Below are positions 30,725-41,872 of a DNA stretch of 64,000 nt, one piece after another. This stretch comes from Anodontia alba. Taxonomy: Eukaryota > Mollusca > Bivalvia > Lucinida > Lucinidae. The notes beneath the pieces were generated by a model. It saw nothing but the letters and a program-made list of their open reading frames with translations. It was not told where the DNA came from and ran no database searches. Numbering within the stretch: the stretch's first letter is position 1; every line of letters starts with the position of its first letter. Made by a program: the position numbers and the translations under genes. Where the stretch lies: positions 61,706,681-61,770,680 of the forward strand of contig OZ024827.1 of assembly GCA_964016985.1 (NCBI GenBank), given 5' to 3'.

Positions 30725-31114
30725 GTATATTTTGATACCCATTTTACCTGTGTAAACTATGGAATTTTCACCATATTATATGGGTAATATGTAAGATAAT
30801 GAAACATTTTGTTATTAAGTAAGATAATGAAACATTGTTATTAAGCTGAATACGACAGATTTATGCAATAAACAGGATGCTAGAAGTAACAAACAATTAT
30901 CGATACTTTTGGGTTGAAAACAATGCCTTATCTGGATCTATGAAAATAATGCGGAAGCGATTTTATAATACACTCAAGATATGCAAAATAACAAAAATAT
31001 TTTGTATTGTCAGTATGCCGGCATGTTTCCAGATAGTTTCCTTTGTTACATGTATATCTTGACCAAAAAAGATCAGTTTGCTCCTGCCTGTTAAACAAAT
31101 ACATGATGTTCACC
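30725..31114. other. No gene seen
   Basis: AT-rich. The sequence TAAGATAATGAAACATT(TT)GTTATTAAG is duplicated in tandem at about 30794-30843. Confidence 0.35.
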
Positions 31115-31345
31115 GCACGAAAAAGACCCTTTTGTGATTTGCGGACAACGCAGGCCCTGATCAGCCTGCGCATTTGCGCAGGCTGATCAGGCCCTTCGTT
31201 GCCCGCTTACAGAATCAGTGGATATTGTAGTATATGTTGACGAACAGAGAATGTCCAGATCAGATTGCACGGATGCACACGCTCACCTGGACCTTCGCAG
31301 TTCGCATATGGCATAAGGACCTTTTTCTAACGTTGCGCATCAAAT
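31115..31345. mobile_element. GCAGGCTGATC family element
   Basis: TTGCGGACAACGCAGGCCCT GATCAGCCTGCGCA / TGCGCAGGCTGATCAGG CCCTTCGTTGCCCGC is a clean inner hairpin. A second worn half follows (AGATTGCACGGATGCACACG). Confidence 0.6.
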
Positions 31346-31377
31346 GTCATGTAGTCGCTGATAGCTTCGGAAAATAA

Positions 31378-31600
31378 TACACTTCAACCTCTGTATAACA
31401 CGGTTCCTTATAACACGGTTTTGGATACAACACGGTTCAAAGATGGATCCAAAAATGTATAGATTATATTGAAAAATGACCATAAATGGTCATTTTTCAA
31501 TATAATCTATACATTTTTGTTTGGATATAACACGGTTGCTTAACTAACACGGTTTATGCTATGGACCCCAACAATAGTGTTATAAAGAGGTTGTGGTGTA
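31378..31600. mobile_element. TATAACACGG-family element (best copy)
   Basis: 223 bp from TACACTTCAACCTCTGTATA to TATAAAGAGGTTGTGGTGTA. A perfect inner hairpin is AGATTATATTGAAAAATGAC / GTCATTTTTCAATATAATCT type. It is the uninterrupted reference for the copy split at 2996. Confidence 0.8.
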
Positions 31601-31659
31601 TTCTCCAGTAAGTACAGTGTAACGCTTAGAAATATGGATATCCTTCGTAATTGAGTCGG

Positions 31660-31870
31660 CGAATGACAAAACCAACAATTTGATCTGTGTTCTCAGCGAA
31701 GATTCAGATCAGGCTGGGCATTCGCCCAGTCTGACCAGTCTTCACTGCGAGGTCAATGGGTAGCTAAGGAATGTAGGCGTATTCATTCGAACAACAAAGA
31801 CTGATAGACTGGGCGGAAGTCTAGCCTTTATCCGAGTCTCCGCTGGGCGCACATGTCAACTGTTTGGTTT
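31660..31870. mobile_element. GCAGGCTGATC family element
   Basis: GATTCAGATCAGGCTGGGCA TTCGCCCAGTCTGACCAGTC TTCACTGCGA, then a second worn copy (ACTGGGCGGAAGTC). Confidence 0.5.
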
Positions 31871-31997
31871 TGTCATGCGCAGGTTCAATTTTAATTCAAG
31901 AAATTAAAATAGGGTTTTTTTTAGTCGGAGTTACCTAAATATCTTTCGAAAATATTTTGGATCCACAGAGAGTGCCAACCGACCGGTGGGCAAATTA

Positions 31998-32190
31998 ATT
32001 CTTTCACTGCCACAGGCGATAATAATCTAGGCTTTTGCAAACAGTATAGATCCAGATCTGGATCTACGCTGTTTGACACTCAGTCTTTCAACTTTACGTA
32101 TAAACTTCTTTTCAAGCGATAGTTTATTAAAAAAGAAAAACAGACGACAAAAAATGTCGTCTGAAATTTGGCACCGAAAGAGTTAAGGCG
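31998..32190. mobile_element. Reduced core-1 element
   Basis: CAAACAGTATAGATCCAGAT immediately followed by CTGGATCTACGCTGTTTG (32037-32075). The hairpin has lost its apex. The flanks CTTTCACTGCCA...GGCACCGAAAG are inverted. Confidence 0.6.
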
Positions 32191-32224
32191 AATGATAGGG
32201 GAGGCAATTCCGTCAAAATTGTTT

Positions 32225-32590
32225 TGCCTTCTTTCTGCAAAGAGGTCTTCTCAAAAGGAGAAAAATTGCTCTCCGTCCATGGCAGCAAATATAGTCTTCT
32301 CAGAGTAGATGGGGAACGAATTATTTTCTTTTAGAATATACCATTTTCAGAAGAGGATTCGGGTGCACGATAGTAAACGGGAAGCCACAAAAGTTGTCTC
32401 CCTTGTAAAAAATAGCGGAAAATTTACCAGTTGTTTCCAGTCTCCCCTTAATTTTTATGTGATTATATCGGTCGGCAGATACGTGCGAAGAGTATTGTTG
32501 AAATGCGTTAGAACATGCGTAGTGGCTGCAAACGCCTTTTAACGCCATCGGAGATGGCAAGAAAAAAAAAAAAAAAAAAAAAAAAACAGA
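32225..32590. repeat. AAAGGAAAGAATTTGC-type remnants and A-run
   Basis: TCTTCTCAAAAGGAGAAAAA TTGCTC and TCTTCTCAGAGTAGATGGG are worn family remnants. An A-run is at 32558-32586. Confidence 0.45.
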
Positions 32591-32826
32591 TTTAGGCGAT
32601 AAAGTCGGCAAGCTGTGATATCATAAAACACTCTGCCGGTAATATACTCAAAACCAAAAGTAACTTGTCACTTTTAATTAATGAGCAATTTTGTTTCTAC
32701 TTCGATTTGGTTGTAATAAATTAGTTCAATTGTTTTCTACATTTAGTTTTAACAGAATTCAAGAGAGATCATTCATGTAAGTGATTCAAGTCTCGATTTA
32801 CCTGCATTTTTATAAAAATAAAAAAC

Positions 32827-32869
<43 letters not shown>

Positions 32870-33636
32870 AACAAAAAAAAAACAACAGCATTTTCACATT
32901 TTCTCACAACTTCAAACGCAGAACATGATTTTCAACACAAAATCTGAAATACCATTGTTTGTCAATAAATTCCCTGCAAAACCTTTTTTTTTCTGTTCCA
33001 CTTGGCTAATTAATGGCAATTACTCAAAATTGCTTCCTTTTGAAATTATCTCCCTTGCAATAAATTCAGTAGTAAACTTTCGTCGCTGGTAAAAGCCATA
33101 TCTCCGATATTTTTGGAAGTTTTGAACGACGATTCGTTTAGACCTCTACAAAGCGTGTATGGCCAGAAAAGATGCAAACATTCTTATGACGTCAAAAGAA
33201 AAATGGATGATTATGATCTGTAGGATTTCCATAACAAACATCGTTCATTTTCTTCAAACGGCCTTCTCGACAAAAGTCGACGCGTTCTGAAGTTGCGCAA
33301 TAGATGATGCAGACTTTTTTTTGTAAATTTAAGAGCAATTTTCAATACATGACTAAGCGAATAAAGCGATATTGTCTGAAATAAACCTGTATTTAAGGTA
33401 CAGTGACTTTCCAAAAGTGAATTAATGTCGTAACTTTTGATTTTGACCCCTTCTGTTATTAGAGAGACACTTTTGTTTATCTGTTTGACAGAAAGGGCTC
33501 AACAAATGTGTATCACATGTACAGGTGATTGTTCCTTCATTCATTAAAAACAATTTTTAAATGTCACTCAGCAAAAGGCAGTAAAGCGTAACAATACAAG
33601 TTGTAAAGTTACTTTTGGTTTTAAGTGTATTTTAAA
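32591..33636. other. No gene seen; A-run
   Basis: AT-rich intronic sequence with a ~50-base A-rich run at 32829-32885. Apparent lysine-rich ORFs are artefacts of it. Confidence 0.4.
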
Positions 33637-33855
33637 TTAACCCTTAAAGCGCTACGAAAAATTGTGAAGACGATTGTTGTATAATTTTTTTTTTTTTTTT
33701 TTTTGAGAAAAGACTTGGCATTGCTAAACACACGATTCACATAAAATGTAAAGCCTTAATTTACTCTGAAAAAAAAATGCTAAAACAAAAATAAATAAAT
33801 AAAGCAAAAAAAAAAACATCGTCTTCTGCAGATGTGATTAGCGGTTTAAGGGTTA
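33637..33855. mobile_element. TTAACCCTTAAAGCGC frame with core-2 remnant
   Basis: TTAA at 33637-33640. CCCTTAAAGCGCTACG ... GACTTGGCATTGC...ACGATTCACATAAAATGT ... CATCGTCTTCTGCAG ... TTAGCGGTTTAAGGG. Confidence 0.6.
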
Positions 33856-34508
33856 GTAAATGTAAGAGATATATGTTAATGCCTAGTGCCGAGGGTGATA
33901 TGTAACATGCGCATGTGCCGATGGTGTCAGTAGTAACGTTGACCTAAACCGAAGCTGAACGTGCTTGCGCAACACGTTTTGCACAGCAGAACACGTGTTT
34001 CGCATGAAGCCTTTAACTTCGCTTCATTTTTTTAATTGCAAGACGGTGGGGTGGCCCTTAGAATAAATGACGGCTCCCTTCTTAGTCTGTTTCAGATTAC
34101 CGGCGCCTGACTATCAATGTCTGTCGTCGGGCTCATCGTGGTCCTGTTTGTGGTTTTCTTGTTTTCTGGCTTCGGATCGCCAATGTTTCATCACAGTGTT
34201 TTTGACTATAGAGATTCTCACTGCGATGTTTCACAGACCCCTGTGCAGACCGAACATATATTTGTAATTTGGAGGAGGTCTCGCGCGAGTAAAACTGGTT
34301 TAAGCCCCTCGAGTAGTTTTCGTACTGTCAGACCGTTCCAAGGCAGTTACTCTGTTGGAGTTCTTCACGTTTACAAGTGCGTCTGTAATTTTACCTATTT
34401 ATGCCTAGTGGACTCTTCTACTATAACTCTTCGGTCCGGTCTATTTCCAGTATAAGGGGTGGCTGGTTAGTTTTTATCAATACAATTATAGAAATGCATG
34501 TATTTAAT
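33856..34508. other. No recognised gene; 112-codon ORF
   Basis: Unique sequence, locally GC-richer. An open frame at 34117-34455 (+) begins with a signal-peptide-like MSVVGLIVVLFVVFLFSGFG but has no recognisable mature domain. It lies inside the ANKAR intron, so it is not called. Confidence 0.25.
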
Positions 34509-34574
34509 ACAAACAGTGTATACCCTGATCAGAGGCCGCATACTGCGGCGTCTGATCTGGGTCTACACTGTTTC
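34509..34574. mobile_element. Core-1 hairpin
   Basis: CAAACAGTGTATACCCTGAT ... GGCCGCATACTGCGGCGTC ... GGGTCTACACTGTTTC. A TAAATGGGTTAAG end follows at ~34605. Confidence 0.65.
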
Positions 34575-34818
34575 CCAATTTCCCTTTAATGGGACGCTAG
34601 GCTTAAATGGGTTAAGATGTGGTGTTTGTTCTATCTCCTCATTTATTCCTCACATCTTCTTCATTTGATGCATCGGAAGAGTCATTCGTCGCGATTGTGG
34701 CATTTTTGGGTACCTTCTCTTATATTTTATACCCTGAGTTTTCAGCCATTTTGTACAAGGGAGACAATTGCTGTGACATATTGTTTGCTTTACTTCACAC
34801 CAAGTTCCTTTCTGAATC

Positions 34819-35214
34819 AAAGCACTAATAGCACTAGTGTGTCGATTGTCTCTGAGTGTAGGCTGGGAAAATGGTCTTGAACGGGGACTTAAAACTGTTT
34901 CATTTAACCCTCGACTTCCTTTGATTTAAGCAAACAGTGCAGACCCAGATCAGACGCCGCGTTCTGTGGCGTCTGATCTGGGTCGTCACTGTTTGCCACT
35001 ATGCCAGTCCAGGTTTTACGGATGACCCTCTTTAAATGGTACTTTGACGCCACAGCGACAAGAATAGCGCGGCTATAAATAACCGTTTCCCTGATTTTTT
35101 GCACAAGTGCGCGGTCTGATTTCATTGGTCTATGATAATCACGTGGACAACTACTTTAAGGAAATTTTGGCGTTTGTATACTGTGGCTCGATCGTAAACA
35201 ATCGACCCAAAAAG
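34819..35214 (+). mobile_element. ~400-bp element (CGATTGTCTCTGTGTGTAGG type), copy 1
   Basis: Shared along its length with 58560-58964 and, reversed and interrupted, 52777-53553. It carries core 1 at 34930-34997. It also has promoter-like motifs kept in all copies: GCTATAAATA or its relic, GGTCTATGATAATCACGTGG, and GACGCCACAGCGACAAGAAT. Confidence 0.65.
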
Positions 35215-35224
35215 GTTTACTGAA

Positions 35225-35505
35225 ACAAAAATATTGCCAGTGAGGAGCAATTTCTTTCCTTTTAGTGTAGATCCCTTTTCTGAAGGGAGAGACGATATAT
35301 CAATTCCTCTTAAAGCACTAACAAAACTTGTAGCAGACAATAGTCTGTTGCTTTTTTTTTCAGTGAAAATAAGACTTGGCATTTCATGTGAATCGTCTGC
35401 TATGAATACAATTCACATGAGATGTCAAGCCTTATTTCTTTTAAGCATACACAACAGACTTCAAAATGTCGTCTGCTGCAGTCACATTTTAGCACAGTGA
35501 GGGCT
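35225..35505. mobile_element. AAAGGAAAG remnant joined to a core-2 element
   Basis: GGAGCAATTTCTTTCC ... TGTAGATCCCTTTTC (35240-35285), then GTAGCAGACAATAGTC ... GCATTTCATGTGAATCGTCT / ACAATTCACATGAGATGTCA ... ATGTCGTCTGCTGCAG, core 2. Confidence 0.55.
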
Positions 35506-35557
35506 AAATAAAACAGTCCGCGAATACAAGGTCCTTACAACCAGGCAATCGCATTCT

Positions 35558-35801
35558 GGGCCCAGTTGTTCAAAGCGTCGTTAGCTTAACGAGCTCGTTA
35601 AGGGTCATTTCGTTAACTGTTTTAGCGGATTCAATATACAATATTCTGATATTTTTTGCTGAAAAAATGTGAGTAGCTTTTGCACTGCAAAAGCTACTCA
35701 CATTTTTTCAGCAAAAAATTTCAGCATATTTGCGTATCACTTGATGTAAATTTTAACGAATCGTTAACTAACGACATCGTTAGCTTTGAACAACTGGGCC
35801 C
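35558..35801 (-). mobile_element. GGGCCCAGTTGTTC MITE
   Basis: 244 bp, ends GGGCCCAGTTGTTCAAAGC / GCTTTGAACAACTGGGCCC. The inner hairpin TGAGTAGCTTTTGCA / TGCAAAAGCTACTCA is near-perfect. The orientation is opposite to 2996 and 53185. Confidence 0.85.
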
Positions 35802-36181
35802 TGATAAGTTAAGAAGTTACTGATTCTTTTTTATCTAATTATAACCTTACTCAATAATTATAGGAAGGTGCAGTGTTTCTTTATAAAATTCGCATCACAC
35901 AACTTTCTTGCTGAATATGGTGCACAATAAAAAATATATAGCGCTGAGAAAAAAAATAGCAAACATATACAGAGGATCTTACATGAGTGGTCATTTAATA
36001 TGAAATTTATGAAACTTGTTGGGTAATTTTCGGTATTTTGCGAATCTCCATATGAAATGACCACAAATGTAAGATTCTGATTATCACATGACCCTTCCGA
36101 CGACAAAAACAAATGCACAAAATATATAAAGAAAACGGCTTTCCATAGCTAAACAGAAGAACTCACTACCAAGGATTCAGT
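35802..36181. other. No gene seen
   Basis: AT-rich. An ATGACCACTCATGTAAGAT...-type inverted pair (GTGGTCATTTAATATGAAAT / ATATGAAATGACCACAAATG) spans about 35983-36073, a small hairpin. Confidence 0.35.
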
Positions 36182-37462
36182 AGTCTTTTCACTAGATTTC
36201 ACATGGGACCTTCTGTCGAAAGGTATTGACAATTTGTTAGAATGGTTCCGTGCCACTGAACAAGATGGCCGCTATGCCCATATATGGTAAAAAAATACTA
36301 AAAAATCTTCTTCTCCAGAACCAAGAAAGCTTTGAGGCTGAATCTTGGTATATAGCATCGGGGACTCAAGGTCTACCAAATCTGTTCAAACGACGGTCAT
36401 AGGTTGATCTTTTGACCTTTTTACGGCAAGGGCAGATTTGCATCCCCATACATTTTTATGGGAAAACTGTTGAAAAATCATTTTTTTTTTAAATGTTTTA
36501 AGGACTAACGGCTGAAATTTACAATATATGATTAAAGTAGTAAAACGCTTTAGTTACAATCAAAATTTTATCCCCTGGGGATTATCTGCCCTTGCCCGTG
36601 GGTGATATACATATACAAAGTTGTGTAATTATTAAAATGACCTTTTCTCTAAAACCACTTAGCTCTTTTCACCATATTTCGCACGGGGCCTTCTGTCGAA
36701 AGAGTATTGACAATTTGTTCAAATGGATCTGCGCCATTGAAAAAGATGGCTGCCATGCTCATATATGGTAAAAACACTTACAAATCTTCTGCTGCAGAAA
36801 CAATAAAGCTTTAATGCTGATTCTTGATATATAGCATCAAGGACTCAAGGTTTACCAAGTTTGTTCAAATGATGGTAGTAGTACCTTTGACCTTTTTGCG
36901 GCAAGGTCAAATTTGCGCCCTCATACATTTGTATGGGGAAAATGTTGAAAAATCATTTTCTCAATATGTATTAAAGACTGATGGCTGAAACTGACAACGT
37001 ATGATTAAAGAAGTAAAACTAGCTACGTCAAAAGTTTGTGAGTTATCTGCCCTTGCCCCTGGGCTATGTACATGTATTATATAAAATCATGAAATCTTTA
37101 AAAGTCTCCTTCTCTGAAACCGCTTTAACAGTTTTCACTACATGGGTCTTCTGCCGAGAGGATGTTGACAATTTGTTCAAATGGTTCCAAGCCATTGATC
37201 AAGATGGCTGCCTTGCCCATATATGGTAAAACACTTACAAATCTTCTCCAGAACTAAGAAAGCTTTGAGGCTGAATCTTGGTATACAGCATCAGGGGCTC
37301 AAGTCTAGTAAGTTTGTTCAAATGATGATAATAAGATGACCTTTGACCTTATTTTAAGGTTTGGCCACACTTGTGTCCTATACTTGAATACGTTGCATGG
37401 AAATTGCAGATATGCAATAGTTGTTTTTATCAGGTGAGCAAATTGCCCATGGGCGTCTTGTT
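36182..37462 (+). mobile_element. AAGATGGCCGCC / CAGGTGAGC repeat, three internal units
   Basis: Three ~440-470-bp units start near 36185, 36660 and 37115, each with TTTGTTCAAATGG, AAGATGGCTGCC, CATATATGGTAAAA, CTTCTCCAGAA and TTTGACCTTTTT-GGCAAGG blocks. The 3' end ATCAGGTGAGCAAATTGCCC then ATGGGCGTCTTGTT matches 49820-49856 and 56840-56884. This repeat type is, to my knowledge, widespread in bivalve genomes. Confidence 0.7.
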
Positions 37463-38399
37463 TTTAAAAATTATTTCTTTTTATTAACTTGAAGTGAAGC
37501 AAAGGAGTAACATACACGAAAATAGCAAATGAATGATAGACAGACAGACAGGGAAGAGGTTTTAATCTGGCAAAGGTTAATGAGAAAGGCGCAATGGTTT
37601 TCTTCTCTCTCTTATGAAGCTGACAAGAAGAATTCCTCATTTTGTTTACCTAAGCGCAGAAAATGCAGAGGATCAGAAATCCATTTAGTTGCAGGCTATA
37701 GGTTTATTGAATTATGGGGCGTAAAATGAGAAATCGGCTCTCATCGCACATACAGACAACGAAGTGCGCAGTCTGATCGACCTTCGTTGTCTGCTTACAG
37801 AATCACTGACTGTTGTAAAATCTGTTGATTAGCAGAGAATGTTCTAAACAGACGGCGCGGAACTCGCTTTTATACTGGGCGTACGTTTCAGTATTATTTG
37901 ATAAATAACCCCAGATTAGGCACGTTTTCAACTATAAAAATAATGACATTTTTTCCTGTTTTTTCGCTGAGGCACTTCTAACAAGTACCCACAGCATATG
38001 TTTTCGTGGAGAATGACAAAACATTCGAGTTTGATATTTATACGGAACTGTGCGCGCACAGCCATGTTTTATTCATATATTGTGTGATTTTGTGTTTTAT
38101 TTTTGTGGCGGCGCAGGGTGTCATTTGCTAACATTGAAGGTCTAGACAAGTCCGGACAACCCCGTTGTCTAGTCAGCGCATTCAGTGTTCGGATTGGGGT
38201 TCTATAACAACTGACCTGAATATGAACAATTGATTGCGTAGGTTCAGCTAGACATTCTCGGTTCGGATGTGGCAATTTACACATTTTGATGTGTTCCGAC
38301 TCATGTCAAAGTGAGACAGGAATTGCCATCAATCATTACCTAAATTTCCTAGCTCTAAACAAACCAAATGTTTTAGATAAAAGTTGTGATATTTATATT
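37463..38399. other. No gene; worn elements
   Basis: A GCAGTCTGATC-family remnant is at 37740-37870 and a half core-4 at 37960-38030 (GAGGCACTTCTAACAAGTAC). The rest is unique. Confidence 0.4.
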
Positions 38400-38512
38400 A
38401 GTTCTGCGACAAAGTATGTGTTGTTGGTATTCATTAGAATCGCCACACCGAGGCAGTTCTGATGAGTACCCACAACCTAGATTTACCTGCAGAAATAAGA
38501 CAACTAATAAGT
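38400..38512. mobile_element. Core-4 palindrome
   Basis: GTGTTGTTGGTATTCATTAG AATCGCCACACC / GAGGCAGTTCTGATGAGTAC CCACAAC. Confidence 0.6.
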
Positions 38513-38817
38513 AAAATATTCCTCTTATATGGAGCCGTGCTACTGTTGGACAGATCTGGCAAAATTGTCTGCAAATTGTATTCAAATAAGCCAATAAAGA
38601 TTCCGCGTCAAGCTAGGTTTAAAAGACAGATTACAAGGGATAAAACATAATAAATGACCGCGAGGGGAATTGAAAAACAAATCAATTTACAAAAGTGGAT
38701 GCCATCTCCTAAAACAGTCATAAAGCGATCGAAGCCGCCCTTTCAGCAACCTGTGAAACGCATATTCTCGCTCTAATAGAGAATATGATACAATATAAGG
38801 TAAGCATCATTAGAGGG
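38513..38817. other. No gene seen
   Basis: Intronic. A short AGAATATGA/ATATTCTCGCTC... mirror at 38760-38795 is the only structure seen. Confidence 0.35.
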
Positions 38818-39225
38818 AATTATTGCATAAAAAGCAGTGTCGCATGTTATTAACAGCCGTGCATTAACCGGCGAATAGCCGTAATTAACAAAGCAATTCA
38901 CGCGCTGTTAATGCACGGCTACAATATGACATAAAGCAACAGATTTGCTGCCGTCACGAGATGTGTACTGCCCGGCCCTAGAACGAGCACAATCCGTGGA
39001 AATTGCGTTCGCGAGACATCGGTGAAAAGGCGAAACAAAATAGTGCAAGAAATAACGCGAAACGTAGCAAATGTTTTCAGTTATTATGCAATAATAGCGA
39101 TCGAACATGGTTTTTCAATGCATTAACATTCGCCAGGTCCCTTGGGAGGTGTTGAAAACAGGGTTTCAACACCTCCCACGGGACCTTGCGAATGTTAATG
39201 CATGCAAAACCATGTTTGATCCCTA
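38818..39225 (+). repeat. ~395-bp two-part repeat, copy 2
   Basis: Same order of parts as 25797-26191. Here part 2 is a full hairpin: AACATGGTTTTTCAATGCAT ... CCTTGGGAGGTGTTGAAA / TTTCAACACCTCCCACGG ... ATGCATGCAAAACCATGTT. In copy 1 the left half of that hairpin is lost. Confidence 0.75.
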
Positions 39226-39330
39226 TATTGATGCACTTTCAGGGGAGACAACTCTGTCAGATTGGTTTTGTCTCCTCTGGAACGGGTCTACTCTACATGA
39301 AAATACACTGTAGTTAGATCTCCTTTCTTT

Positions 39331-40211
39331 TTAGATTGCATCCGGGCCAGTGTGATCTAGAATTGCTAAAGAAAATACCGTTGCACATATGTATGTCGTA
39401 TTTTTCTGCCCAGATTTGCCGATGGACAGTGCGATTTGGGCCTTTCTAGCCAGACCATATTTGACCTGGTCCTTTCTTACCAGATAGTGCAGTTGCATGC
39501 ACGCCTTCCTGATCAGACTGTACCAATGCATGGAGTGTAACCTTGGTCTTCCTAACCAGACTATACCGATACACAGTGTGATTTGGGCCTTTCTTACCAG
39601 ACTGTTTTCCCGGACAAGACTGTACCGATACATAGAGTGATCTAGACTTTTCTTATCAGACTGTAGTTTTGCACAGTGTGACATGTGTCTTTTTGACCAG
39701 TCTGTATACTGATGCATTGTTTTAACGGATAAGACTGTACCGATACACAGGGTGGTCTGTACCTTTCTTACCAGACTGTAGTGATGCACATTGTGACATG
39801 TGTCTCTTTTGACCAGACTGAATACTGATGCATTGTTTTAACGGACAAAACTGTACCGACACACAGGGTGATCTGGGCCTTTTTACTAGACTGTAGTAAT
39901 GCACATTGTGACACACGTCTTTATGAACAGACTGAATACTGATGCATTGCTTTAACGGAGAAAATAACAATACATAGGACAATCTAGGGCTTCTTGAGCA
40001 AGTTGTACCAGAGCAAGAGATATGGCGCTTCTGGACAAGATCTTCTTGACCAAATGAACCAATTTACAAGGTGGTCTTGGCATTCCAGATCAGACTGTAC
40101 CTATGTATGAGCTTCCTTACCAAACTGTAGGATGCAGAGTGGTCTGGGCCTTGCTGACTAGAGGGCACTGATACATAGGACGATCTGGGCCTTCCTGTCA
40201 GGATTGCATAT
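39331..40211. repeat. ~40-bp minisatellite with ~114-bp higher-order repeat
   Basis: Units are built on ACCAGACTGTA-CGATACACAGGGTG-ATCTGGGCCTTT. From about 39657 three ~114-bp higher-order blocks (39657, 39771, 39886) each include TGACATGTGTCT and ACTGATGCATTGTTTTAACG. A 152-codon open frame on the minus strand runs through it and reads as a degenerate YSLVRKAQITLCIG repeat. It is most likely an artefact of the period. Confidence 0.85.
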
Positions 40212-40699
40212 AGACGTTTGTCATGCCGAATAATTTACGATGCCACATCCACTTCTAATTGTCAGCCAATCCGATTTCTTTATCCAGGTTTTTAATACTA
40301 ATTCACATACTGAATAGCAAACAGTGCAGAAGAAGCCAACTGATCTGGATCTACACTGTTTGTAAAGGCATGGCATAGCCGGGTTCATCAGGCCCAGGGT
40401 AAAGAGATGGTAGAGGCAAAATATAGACGTTTGTCATGTTGAAGAAGTTAAAATGCCACACCCACTTCTAACTGTCAGCCAATCAGATTTTGTTTGTCAA
40501 GTTGAATAAGTTAAGATGCCACACCTACTTCTAATTGTGAGCCAGTCAGATTTCTTAATCTAGATTGTTAATGCTAACTCACATACTGAATGGCAAACAG
40601 TGCTGATCCAGATCAGTTGGCGTCTGAAGAAACCAACTGCCATGGATCTACACTGTTTGTGAAGGCAGGGCATATCTGGGTTCAGCAGGACCAGGGTTA
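40212..40699. mobile_element. Two and a half copies of the GTCATGCTGAA core-1 frame
   Basis: GTCATGCCGAATAATTTACG ... core 1 (40317-40360, left arm shortened) ... GGGTTCATCAGG; a left-end fragment from about 40430; then a full copy from about 40495 with core 1 at 40592-40660 and end GGGTTCAGCAGGACCAGGG. The last ends 48 bp before ANKAR exon 2. Confidence 0.65.
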
Positions 40700-40746
40700 T
40701 GAGATAATAGAGGCAAATTCTGATATGTTTTTTGTTTTCTTTTCAG

Positions 40747-40991
40747 GTAACCCGGACATATTGGAAGAGATCAACAGTAATGTAGATTTCAGCTATGTAC
40801 GAATTCTCAAAATGATGTATTCTAGGGACGATGACGTTCGATTGCTGGCAGGGTCGGCTTTGGCGGCATTTGCATATAACAACATCAATCAACAGAAAGA
40901 GATAGCGGAACAGGGAGGTGTTCGATTCAACTGTTTTGTACCATTTTTACAATCCTCGGATGAACATTTCAGGTGTAATGCGGCCTTTCAG
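40747..40991 (+). CDS. ANKAR-like protein, coding exon 2 (armadillo repeat)
   Basis: Acceptor TTTTCTTTTCAG at 40746/40747 and donor CAG|GTTAGT at 40991/40992. The exon is 245 bp, enters in phase 1 and leaves in phase 0. It encodes NPDILEEINSNVDFSYVRIL..., with a clear ARM repeat (VRLLAGSALAAFAYNNINQQ, then the next-helix EIAEQGGVRFNCFVPFL). It joins the Gly codon of exon 1 without a frameshift. Confidence 0.85.
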
Positions 40992-40997
40992 GTTAGT

Positions 40998-41199
40998 TTA
41001 ATCTTTACCGCGATCGGGGTAAACTTTTCAGCAGACGACATATTGAAATACCTTTCTTATTTTTTTTCCAGAAAACAGGTTTTGACATTTCGTGCAAATT
41101 GAGGCAATTTGCATGAAAGGTCAAAACCTGTTATCCGGTAAAAATAAGAAAAACATCTCATCAATTTGTCGCCTGCTGAATTTGAGTGGTAAATGTTAA
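40998..41199. mobile_element. TTAA-flanked core-3 MITE directly after a splice donor
   Basis: TTAA at 40998-41001 and 41196-41199. ATCTTTACC...GGTAAATG ends, CAGCAGACGACATATTG / CAATTTGTCGCCTGCTG, and core 3 with a shortened apex (GTGCAAATTGAGGCAATTTGCAT type). The left TTAA begins at position +7 of the intron. Confidence 0.75.
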
Positions 41200-41299
41200 A
41201 AGCTATATATATGTACATGTACTAACGTTTTATGTCGCTTGCAGCCACTTTATATACAGACCTTGTCGGATGGCTGTCTGAAGTAGTGTTAGGCGTAGG

Positions 41300-41756
41300 C
41301 TTGCCAAGTTTGGTGTGTGGATGTGTATGTGTGTTTGTGTGTGAGTGTATATATGTAATTTCATGTGTGTGTATGTGTTTACATGTGTGTATGTGTTTTT
41401 GAGTGTGTGTGAATGTGTGTATATGTATGTGTTTTCATGTGTGTGTGTTTTCGAGTGTGTATGTTTTCGTGTATATGTTTTGTTTTCATTTTGTGTGTAT
41501 GTGTGTGTGTGTTCTTGTGCATGTGTGTGAGTGTATGTGCTTTCGTGTGCTTGCGTTTTCTTGTGTTGTGTGGTTGCGTGTTTGTGTGTGAGTGTGTGTT
41601 GTATGTTTTTGCGTGTGTTTGTATGTGTTTTCGTGTGTGGGTGTGGGTGTGAGTGTATGTGTGTGAATATGTATTTTCGTGTCTATGTGTTGGTGTGTGT
41701 ATGTGTGTGGGGGTGGGTGTGACTGTATGTGTTTACGGGTGTGTGTGGTTATATTT

Positions 41757-41827
<71 letters not shown>

Positions 41828-41872
41828 TGAATGTATGTGTTTTCGTGTGTGTGTGTGTGTGTACGCCACGCA
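41300..41872. repeat. GT-rich minisatellite and (GT)n
   Basis: Iterated GTGTGTATGTGTTTTC(G/A)TGTGTG blocks of 20-40 bp, ending in a perfect (GT)n at 41757-41820. Cysteine/valine-rich ORFs on plus and His/Thr-rich ORFs on minus are artefacts. Confidence 0.9.

Larger units (their letters stand above)
29170..40746 (+). other. ANKAR-like intron 1
   Basis: An 11,577-bp GT-AG intron filled with the repeats listed separately. No further ARM-like exon of suitable phase was found, and the joined protein reads smoothly across it (YVSLG|NPDILEE). Confidence 0.75.

Noticed and set aside
34117..34455. Small secreted protein (signal-peptide-like start)
   Set aside because: A hydrophobic start alone is weak evidence. 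There is no recognisable mature domain, and it lies inside an intron of the ANKAR-like gene.
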